NCBI RefSeq assembly: GCF_008632125.1
Contig: NZ_VWRN01000014.1
Coordinates: 62,001 to 126,000 of the forward strand
Direction of reading: 5' to 3'
Source of the DNA: Cupriavidus cauae
GTDB lineage: Bacteria > Pseudomonadota > Gammaproteobacteria > Burkholderiales > Burkholderiaceae
Length of the DNA stretch: 64,000 bases
A model generated the notes under the pieces. The model ran no database searches. It was given only the letters and a program-made list of their open reading frames with translations, and was not told where the DNA came from. Each line of letters starts with the position of its first letter. Position 1 is the first letter of the stretch. Below, piece by piece: positions 57,633-64,000 of this stretch. The position numbers were made by a program, and so were the translations under genes.

Positions 57633-59527
57633 ACGGCTTCGATCTCACCAGCCGCCGCTTCCGGCCCGGCCACGCCGTCCGCTGCGTCCGCTGCGTCCGC
57701 CTTCGTCTCCTGCGCTGCCCGCACCGGTTGACCCGGAATTCCCGGGGCCGCCGCCTCATGCGGACACTCCTCGAACACCCGCACGGTACACGTCGCGCAG
57801 ATCTTCGGATCCAGCGTGGGCACGATGCTGTGCAGGGCGTGCCGCTTGGTGGCGAAGATATGATCGTCGCCCAGCTTGGCGATGAAGCCGGTCTGCGCCC
57901 AGGTCTGCAGCACCTGCGTGCGCGGGCGGTGGAAATAGAGATCGCCGCCCAGCGCACGGCGCTCGGCCAGCTCCGCCTCCCACATTTCCGCGCCGGCCAG
58001 GTCGATGAAGTTCATGCTCTTGGTCATCGCCAGCAGCCGCGTCTGCGTCGGCATCTGCGCGCGCGCCTCGTGCAGCCTGTCGGTGACGTACTGCACGGCG
58101 CCGAAGAAGATCGCGCCCTCCATCCGGATCAGCTTCAGCTGCGGACATTCGGGCTGCGGGCGGCGTAGTTCGTCCAGCGGCGTGAAGCGGCGGTCGGGAT
58201 CGTCGGCGTCGGGCACCAGCGTCCGCACCGCCGGGCGCGAGGTGCGATATAGATAAGCGACCAGCGACAGCACCGTACCCAGCAGCACCGCCATTTCGAG
58301 CCGGATCACCAGCGTCGCGGCGAAGGTGCCGAGCGCGATCGCGAACTCGGTGCGCGAGAGCCGCGCGATGCGGCGCAGGCGCGCGAAATCGAACAGGCCC
58401 CCGGCCACCAGCAGCAGCATCGCGGCGATCGCCGCCAGCGGAATCTGCGCCAGCAGCGGCGCGCTGACCGCGACCAGCGCGACCAGCAGCAGGGCGGAGA
58501 ACACGCTGGCCAGCGGCGTCTGCGCGCCGGCCTCGAAATTCGGCATCGAGCGGTTCAGCGAGCCGCAGGAGATATAGGCCGAGAAGAAGCCGCCGGCGAT
58601 GTTCGACAGCCCCTGTCCGATGAACTCCCGATTGGCGTCGATGTGCTGGCCCGACCGCAGCGCGACCGCCTTGGCGATCGAGATCGATTGCCCGAGCGCG
58701 ACGATGGTCAGCGCCGACGCGATGCCCAGCAGATCGGACAGCCGGTCCCAGGGGATATCGGGAATGCGGAAGGGCGGCACCGCGGCCGGGATCGGACCGA
58801 CCACGTCGACATGTTGCGCACCGCCCCAGCCGCTGCGGTTCAGCAGCCAGGCGCACAGGAAACCGGCCAGCAGCCCGAGCAGCATGAACGGCAGCCGGCG
58901 CGCGACCCGCTTGACCGCCAGCGTGACGGCCAGCGTCACCGCGCCCACCGCCGCCGCGCTCCAGTTGATGGTGGCGGCATGCTCGAACAGGTGGCGCACG
59001 ACCCCGAAGGCGCTGGTGCCGGTCGGCACCTGCAGCCCGAACAGGTCCTTCAGCGCATACAGCGCGATCAGCGAGGCCGCGCCGCAGGTAAATCCGAGCA
59101 GCACCGACGGCGAGATGAAATTGGCCAGCGAGCCGAGCCGCAGCGTACCGACCGCAAGCTGCAGCACGCCGACCAGGATCGTGACGCCCAGCGCCAGGTT
59201 GATGTACTCGGGGCTGCCGGCGAAGGCGATCGGGCTGAGCATCGCGAACAGTGCCAGCGAATTCGCATTGGTGGGGCCGGACATCACGTGCCAGCTGGAA
59301 CCGAACAGCGCGGCCACGATGCAGGGCACCACCGCCGCGTAGATGCCGTATTGCGGCGGCAGCCCGGCCAGCGTGGCGAACGCCACGCCCTGCGGCAGCA
59401 CCAGCACCGCGCCGAGCAGGCCGGCCAGCAGATCGGCGCGCAGCGTCGCCGCGCTGACGCGATGGCGCCAGGCCGGCAGCAGCCGTTGCCAGCCGCGGGC
59501 GGAGCGGCTCACCGCCGGCGCGGTCAC
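57605..59527 (-). CDS. SulP family anion transporter with STAS domain
   Basis: A 640-residue protein with about 10-12 membrane segments. It has the SulP signature region (GLPPQYGIYAAVVPCIVAAL, GSSWHVMSGPTNANSLALFA) and conserved ISIAKAVALRSGQHIDANRE. A cytosolic STAS domain follows (RMEGAIFFGAVQYVTDRL, KSMNFIDLAGAEM), with a Cys-containing tail (KICATCTVRVFEECPHE). It likely imports sulfate or another anion; the substrate cannot be read from the sequence. The C-terminal tail is extended and Ala/Glu-rich. Confidence 0.9.
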   Translation of the reverse strand: MTAPAVSRSARGWQRLLPAWRHRVSAATLRADLLAGLLGAVLVLPQGVAFATLAGLPPQYGIYAAVVPCIVAALFGSSWHVMSGPTNANSLALFAMLSPIAFAGSPEYINLALGVTILVGVLQLAVGTLRLGSLANFISPSVLLGFTCGAASLIALYALKDLFGLQVPTGTSAFGVVRHLFEHAATINWSAAAVGAVTLAVTLAVKRVARRLPFMLLGLLAGFLCAWLLNRSGWGGAQHVDVVGPIPAAVPPFRIPDIPWDRLSDLLGIASALTIVALGQSISIAKAVALRSGQHIDANREFIGQGLSNIAGGFFSAYISCGSLNRSMPNFEAGAQTPLASVFSALLLVALVAVSAPLLAQIPLAAIAAMLLLVAGGLFDFARLRRIARLSRTEFAIALGTFAATLVIRLEMAVLLGTVLSLVAYLYRTSRPAVRTLVPDADDPDRRFTPLDELRRPQPECPQLKLIRMEGAIFFGAVQYVTDRLHEARAQMPTQTRLLAMTKSMNFIDLAGAEMWEAELAERRALGGDLYFHRPRTQVLQTWAQTGFIAKLGDDHIFATKRHALHSIVPTLDPKICATCTVRVFEECPHEAAAPGIPGQPVRAAQETKADAADAADGVAGPEAAAGEIEAVKRKQARGE

Positions 59528-59723
59528 CGGGCGGTCGCGGGAACGGCGTCCCGCGGCAGGTCGGTGGCGCCGGCGAGGGTCGTCAGGCGGGCGGGGAGAA
59601 AGACGAAGGAAGGGAACGGTTGCACGGCTTGCATGGCGGGCCCGAGGGGCTGCGCGCCGGCTCGTGGTCCGGCGCGTCGGTGGTGTCTCTGCCCCGCATG
59701 ATAAGCGATGCCACCGTCATTCG

Positions 59724-59750
59724 AAAAACATCGCCCGAGGCGGGCGATGT
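59724..59750 (-). terminator. Terminator of xthA
   Basis: A perfect 10-bp stem (ACATCGCCCG arm) with a 3-base loop, followed on the minus strand by TTTTT. Confidence 0.8.
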
Positions 59751-59780
59751 CTCGGGGCCGATGGTGACCCTTATGAAGGC

Positions 59781-59866
59781 GATAAGGCGGACGATGAGGC
59801 AGGCGATAAGGCGGACGCGATGCGGCAGACGATAAGGCAGGCGAGAGGGCAGACGATAAGGCAGGC
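59781..59866. repeat. Tandem 12-bp repeat between sulP and xthA
   Basis: About seven units of GATAAGGCRGRC (some degenerate) lie in tandem. The 384-bp gap 59528-59911 otherwise holds only the xthA terminator and no gene that I can support. Confidence 0.7.
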
Positions 59867-59911
59867 CGATGAAACGGCCGCTGCAGCCATTGCCGCAACG
59901 GCCGTTCGCGT

Positions 59912-60817
59912 TCAGCCCAGCCGCATCGTGGCGACCACCGGGGTATGGTCCGACGGCTGTTCCCAGGTGCGCGGCGTGCGGTCGATCGTGCAGGCGGTGC
60001 AGCGCTCGCGCAGCGCCGGCGACAGCAGGATATGGTCGATCCGCAGGCCGGCATTGCGGCGGAAGGCCAGCATGCGGTAGTCCCACCACGAAAAGCTCTT
60101 CTCCGGCTGCTCGAACAGCCGGAAGGCGTCGGCAAAGCCCAGTTCCAGCAGCGTCTGGAAGGCGGCGCGCTCCGGCGGCGAGACCAGGTTCTGGCCTTCC
60201 CACTTCTTCGGGTCGTGCACGTCGCGATCCTCGGGCGCGATATTGAAGTCGCCCAGCAGCGCGAGCTTCGGATAGCGCTGCAGTTCGTCGCGCAGCCACG
60301 CGGCCAGCGCCTCGAGCCAGCGCAGCTTGTAGGCGAACTTGTCGCTGTCGGGCGCCTGGCCGTTGGGGAAATACGCGCAGACCAGGCGCACGTCGCCATA
60401 GGTGCCGGCGACCACGCGCTGCTGCGCGTCCTCGAACCCGGGGATATTGCGCACCACGTCGGTGGCGGCCGGCATGGTGGTGTTGCGCGCCAGGATCGCC
60501 ACGCCGTTATAGGTCTTCTGGCCGACGAAGATGCTGTGGAATCCGGCGCTCTCCAGTTCCGCCAGCGGGTACTTGTCCTCGGGCAGCTTCAGTTCCTGCA
60601 GGCACAGCGCGTCGATCGGCGTATCGGCGTTCTCCTGCGCGATCAGCCAGTCGAGCACCTGCGGCAGCCGGATCTTCAGCGAGTTGACGTTCCACGAGGC
60701 GATCCGCAGCGTGGCCGGCGCGGTGGCGGGCAGCGGCGGCGGCAGCGTGCTGCCGGTGGCCGGCACCGCCGGGGCGCCGTCGATGCCGGCGAGCAGGTCG
60801 TCGGGCGCGCCGCTCAT
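59912..60817 (-). CDS. xthA: Exodeoxyribonuclease III / AP endonuclease
   Basis: A 301-residue EEP-fold nuclease: ASWNVNSLKIRLPQVLDWL near residue 40, the metal ligand in CLQELKLPEDKYPLAE, LLGDFNIAPEDRDVHDP in the middle, and the active-site end LRIDHILLSP...SDHTPVVATM. It cuts at abasic sites and degrades 3' ends. A 36-residue Pro/Ala-rich N-terminal extension precedes the domain. ATG 60817 overlaps the PrlC stop by 4 bp, so they are coupled. Confidence 0.93.
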   Translation of the reverse strand: MSGAPDDLLAGIDGAPAVPATGSTLPPPLPATAPATLRIASWNVNSLKIRLPQVLDWLIAQENADTPIDALCLQELKLPEDKYPLAELESAGFHSIFVGQKTYNGVAILARNTTMPAATDVVRNIPGFEDAQQRVVAGTYGDVRLVCAYFPNGQAPDSDKFAYKLRWLEALAAWLRDELQRYPKLALLGDFNIAPEDRDVHDPKKWEGQNLVSPPERAAFQTLLELGFADAFRLFEQPEKSFSWWDYRMLAFRRNAGLRIDHILLSPALRERCTACTIDRTPRTWEQPSDHTPVVATMRLG

Positions 60818-62898
60818 GCCGCCATCCCGCCGTGGCGCAGCAGCGCATCGATCTGCGGCGGCCGGCCGCGGAACGCCGTGAACGACTCCATCGCCGGACG
60901 GCTGCCGCCCACCGACAGGATCTCGCGGTGATAGCGCGCGCCGGTCTCGCTGTCGAGCACGCTGCCGGTCAGCTGCGCCGCTTCCTCGAAGGCCGCGTAG
61001 ACATCGGCCGACAGCACCTCGGCCCACTTGTAGCTGTAGTAGCCCGCCGCATAGCCGCCGGCAAAGATATGGCTGAAGGTATTGGGCCAGCGCGACAACG
61101 GGTACTGCGGCACCACGTGGATGCGGTCGTTGATCTCGCGCGACAGCTCCAGCACCGACTTGTCGCCGTCCGGATCGAAGTCCGTGTGCAGGTGCATGTC
61201 GAACGCCGAGAACACGATCTGGCGCAGCGTCATCATGCCGTTCTGGAAATTCTTCGCGGCCAGCATGCGCTCGAACAGCGCGCGCGGCAGCGGCTCGCCT
61301 GTGTCGACGTGCCGCGTCATGTCGGCCAGCACCTCGTATTCCCAGCAGAAGTTCTCCATGAACTGCGAGGGCAGCTCGACCGCATCCCATTCGACGCCGT
61401 TGATGCCCGACACGCCCAGCTCGCCGACCTGGGTCAGCATATGGTGCAGGCCGTGGCCGAACTCATGGAACAGCGTGATGACCTCGTCGTGCGTAAACAG
61501 CGCCGGCTTGTCGCCGACCGGTGCGGAGAAGTTGCAGGTCAGGTAGGCGACCGGCGTCTGCACGCTGCCGTCGCCGCGCTCGCGGCGGCCGCGCGCGTCG
61601 TCCATCCACGCGCCGCCGCGCTTGCCCTCGCGCGCGTACAGGTCCAGATAGAACTGCGCGAGCAGCGTGCCGTCCGGGCTGGTGACGCGGTAGAAGCGCA
61701 CGTCCTTGTGCCAGGTCTGCGCCTCGTCCGGCGCGATCCGCACCGAGAACAGCTTCTGCACGACGCCGAACAGGCCTTCGAGCACCTTGGGCTCGGGGAA
61801 GTATTGCTTGACCTCGTGTTCCGAGAAGGCATAGCGCTGCTGGCGCAGTTTCTCGGACGCATAGGCGACGTCCCACGGCGCCAGCTCGGCCAGGCCCAGT
61901 TCCTTGGCGGCGAATTCGCGCAGCTCGGCCCAGTCGCGCTCGGCATAGGGGCGGGCCTTGGCGGCGAGTTCGTCGAGGAAGCGCAGCACTTCCGCCGGCG
62001 AATCGGCCATCTTGGGCACCAGCGACACCTCGCCGTACGAGCCGTAGCCCAGCATGCGGGCTTCTTCGCGGCGCAGCGCCAGCTGCTCGCGCATATTCGC
62101 GGTGTTGTCCCAGTCGGCCTGGCCGGTGCCGTACTGCGGGCTCAGCTCGGAGGCGCGCGTGACGTTGGCCTCGTACAGCGTCTGGCGCAGCGCGCGGTCG
62201 TCCGCGTACTGCAGCACCGGGAAATACGAGGGGAAATGCAGCGTGAACTTCCAGCCTTCCTTGCCGTCCTTGGCCGCGGCCTCGCGCGCCGCTTCCAGCG
62301 TGTCGGGCGGCAGGCCGGCCAGGCGCGCCGGGTCCTCGATCACCAGCGAGTAGGCGTTGGTCGCGTCCAGCACGTGGTCGGAGAAAGCCTTGCCCAGCTG
62401 TGCCTGCTGTTCCTGGATCTCGGCAAAGCGCGGCTTCTGGTCCTCCGGCAGCTCGGCGCCGCCGAGGCGGAAGCCGCGCAGCTCGTTGTCGAGCAGTTGC
62501 TTGCGGGCCGGGCTCAGCGCCGCGTATTCGGGGCTGGCGGCCAGCGCCTTGTACTTTTCGTAGAGCGCCAGGTTCTGGCCCAGCGAGGACCAGAACTCGG
62601 TCATGCGCGGCAGGTTTTCGGCGTGGGCCTGGCGCAGCGCCGGCGTGTCGGCGACCGAGCTCAGGTGGCCGACCACGCCCCAGGCGCGGCCCAGCGGCTC
62701 GGTGGCCTGCTCGAGCGTGTCGACGGTATCGGCCCACGTGGCGGGCCGGGCCGGATCCTCGACCAGCGCGACGGCGCGTTGCGCCGCTTCAAGCAGCACG
62801 TCCAGCGCCGGGCCGATATGCTCGGGGCGGATCTCGGCGAAGCGGGGCAGGTCGCTGAAGTCCAGCAGCGGGTTGGCGTTCTTGTCGGCTTGGTCCAT
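60814..62898 (-). CDS. prlC: Oligopeptidase A (M3 metallopeptidase)
   Basis: A 694-residue peptidase of the thimet oligopeptidase family with the zinc motif FHEFGHGLHHML near residue 480. It hydrolyses peptides in the cytosol, including cleaved signal peptides. The chosen start is ATG 62898; an ATG at 62958 adds 20 residues that look non-conserved. The longer frame to 63225 overlaps folD and is a shadow. It is followed by xthA with a 4-bp overlap. Confidence 0.92.
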   Translation of the reverse strand: MDQADKNANPLLDFSDLPRFAEIRPEHIGPALDVLLEAAQRAVALVEDPARPATWADTVDTLEQATEPLGRAWGVVGHLSSVADTPALRQAHAENLPRMTEFWSSLGQNLALYEKYKALAASPEYAALSPARKQLLDNELRGFRLGGAELPEDQKPRFAEIQEQQAQLGKAFSDHVLDATNAYSLVIEDPARLAGLPPDTLEAAREAAAKDGKEGWKFTLHFPSYFPVLQYADDRALRQTLYEANVTRASELSPQYGTGQADWDNTANMREQLALRREEARMLGYGSYGEVSLVPKMADSPAEVLRFLDELAAKARPYAERDWAELREFAAKELGLAELAPWDVAYASEKLRQQRYAFSEHEVKQYFPEPKVLEGLFGVVQKLFSVRIAPDEAQTWHKDVRFYRVTSPDGTLLAQFYLDLYAREGKRGGAWMDDARGRRERGDGSVQTPVAYLTCNFSAPVGDKPALFTHDEVITLFHEFGHGLHHMLTQVGELGVSGINGVEWDAVELPSQFMENFCWEYEVLADMTRHVDTGEPLPRALFERMLAAKNFQNGMMTLRQIVFSAFDMHLHTDFDPDGDKSVLELSREINDRIHVVPQYPLSRWPNTFSHIFAGGYAAGYYSYKWAEVLSADVYAAFEEAAQLTGSVLDSETGARYHREILSVGGSRPAMESFTAFRGRPPQIDALLRHGGMAA

Positions 62899-63089
62899 GG
62901 CTTGTTCGTTCGCGTTGGCGTTGGGGTTGACGGTCGGATATTCCGCAGCTGGGGGCATCTGCGCGGTTTTCCAGCGTGGCTTCGCAGCGAGGGGGCCGGC
63001 GCGTTGTCCGGCGGGTCGTCCAGCGGATCGGCCAGGGGCTTGCCCAGCGGTTTTGCCCAGCCGTTTTGACCAGTGTACCGGCGCTCGCC

Positions 63090-63941
63090 TCAGCCTGCCG
63101 CGCGCTCGGCCGCCTCCAGCGTATTGACCAGCAGCATGGTGATCGTCATCGGACCGACGCCGCCCGGGACCGGCGTGATATAGCCGGCCACTTCGCGTAC
63201 GCCGGCGAAGTCCACGTCGCCGCACAGCTTGCCGGCGTCGTCGCGGTTCATGCCGACATCGATCACCACCGCGCCGGGTTTGACCATGTCCGCCGTGATC
63301 AGGTTGCGGCGGCCGACCGCGGCGACGATCACGTCCGCCTGGCGGGTATGGGCGCCGAGGTCGCGCGTCTTGCTGTTGCAGATCGTCACGGTGGCGCCGG
63401 CCTGCAGCAGCAGCATCGCCATCGGCTTGCCGACGATGTTGGAGGCGCCGACCACCACCGCCTGCGCGCCGCGCAGCGGATACTGGATCGACTCGAGCAT
63501 CTTCATGCAGCCATAGGGGGTGCAGGGGCGGAACAGCGGCGCGCCGGTCATCAGCGCGCCGGCGTTGGCGACGTGGAAGCCGTCGACATCCTTCTCCGGG
63601 GCGATCGCCTCCAGCACCTTGTGGCTGTCGATGTGCCTGGGCAGCGGCAACTGCACCAGGATGCCGTGGATCTTCGGATCACGATTCAGTTCGTCGATGC
63701 GGGCCAGCAGGTCGGCCTCGGACAGGTCCGCGGGATAGCGGTCCAGCGACGAGTAGAAACCGTTGTCCTCGCACGCCTTGACCTTGTTGCGGACATAGAC
63801 CTGGCTGGCCGGGTCCTCGCCGACCAGGACCACGGCGAGCCCGGGCTGGTGACCGCGCTCGGTCAGGCGGGCGGCGCGCAGGGCGGCTTCGGAACGGATT
63901 TGCTTGGCAAGGGCGTTGCCGTCGATCAATTGGGCGGGCAT
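63090..63941 (-). CDS. folD: Methylenetetrahydrofolate dehydrogenase/cyclohydrolase
   Basis: A 283-residue bifunctional FolD. It has [20 protein letters not shown] with the catalytic Lys in the next residues (KVKACEDNG), the [12 protein letters not shown] motif and the NADP-binding [14 protein letters not shown] segment. The C-terminal [13 protein letters not shown] motif is intact. It interconverts 5,10-methylene- and 10-formyl-tetrahydrofolate. The gene lies 191 bp from prlC; the 3' spacer holds no gene. Confidence 0.95.
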   Translation of the reverse strand: MPAQLIDGNALAKQIRSEAALRAARLTERGHQPGLAVVLVGEDPASQVYVRNKVKACEDNGFYSSLDRYPADLSEADLLARIDELNRDPKIHGILVQLPLPRHIDSHKVLEAIAPEKDVDGFHVANAGALMTGAPLFRPCTPYGCMKMLESIQYPLRGAQAVVVGASNIVGKPMAMLLLQAGATVTICNSKTRDLGAHTRQADVIVAAVGRRNLITADMVKPGAVVIDVGMNRDDAGKLCGDVDFAGVREVAGYITPVPGGVGPMTITMLLVNTLEAAERAAG

Positions 63942-64000
63942 GGGCTTGAGGCGCAGGAGCGGCAGAGGTGAAAGACGCGGGTGGAGATGCGACCGGCGTG

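Noticed and set aside
60832..63069. 745-codon plus-strand frame over prlC
   Set aside because: Antisense to a full-length oligopeptidase with an HExxH motif.
1..64000. CRISPR arrays
   Set aside because: No regularly spaced direct repeats of 25-40 bp were seen; only short repeats listed above.
1..64000. Insertion sequences
   Set aside because: No transposase with a DDE or HUH pattern and no terminal inverted repeats were found in the window.

Overview
The window is GC-rich and reads as a large accessory region (about 1 to 56.9 kb) joined to a conserved chromosomal block (about 56.9 to 64 kb). The chromosomal block holds tRNA-Lys(CUU), a DUF1488 protein, a SulP transporter, exodeoxyribonuclease III, oligopeptidase A and FolD. 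Composition and these proteins suggest a Burkholderiales host, most like Cupriavidus or Ralstonia; this is inference from sequence style, not a database match.

Region A (1 to 14.2 kb) is an integrative-element or defence module. It starts with the tail of one partition protein, a RepB/ParB-like protein and a DUF3987 protein. Next is a leftward operon encoding a NurA-like nuclease, a HerA-like ATPase and a DNA methyltransferase. Divergent from it, a small helix-turn-helix gene precedes a complete type I restriction-modification operon (hsdM-hsdS-hsdR), whose genes overlap.

Region B (14.5 to 48.7 kb) is a nearly complete siphovirus-type prophage, almost all on the minus strand. In transcription order (right to left) it has an early replication and recombination block (HTH protein, BRO protein, Sak4-like ATPase, Cas4/RecB-like nuclease, primase-helicase, RuvC-like resolvase) and two ParB-domain DNA methyltransferases. 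These are followed by terminase, portal, S49 protease/scaffold, decoration protein, capsid, connectors, tail tube, a frameshifted tail chaperone pair, tape measure, tail tip proteins and a holin/endolysin cassette.

Region C (48.8 to 56.9 kb) carries cargo and integration functions. There is a mer operon without a reductase gene (merR, merT, merP, GDCCVxC protein) and a serine recombinase flanked by a DUF2924 protein and a 154-residue companion. An ImmA-like protease and an XRE regulator follow, divergent from two unrecognised genes. The accessory DNA runs up to the 3' side of tRNA-Lys, a plausible insertion point, although the left junction lies outside the window.

Most likely candidates for an undescribed system are the NurA-HerA-methyltransferase operon beside the type I system, and the XRE/ImmA pair divergent from the two unknown proteins. 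Other notable signals are a -1 slippery site in the tail chaperone, a GC-rich dispersed repeat lying in frame inside the protease-scaffold gene, and several operator-like repeat clusters between early phage genes.
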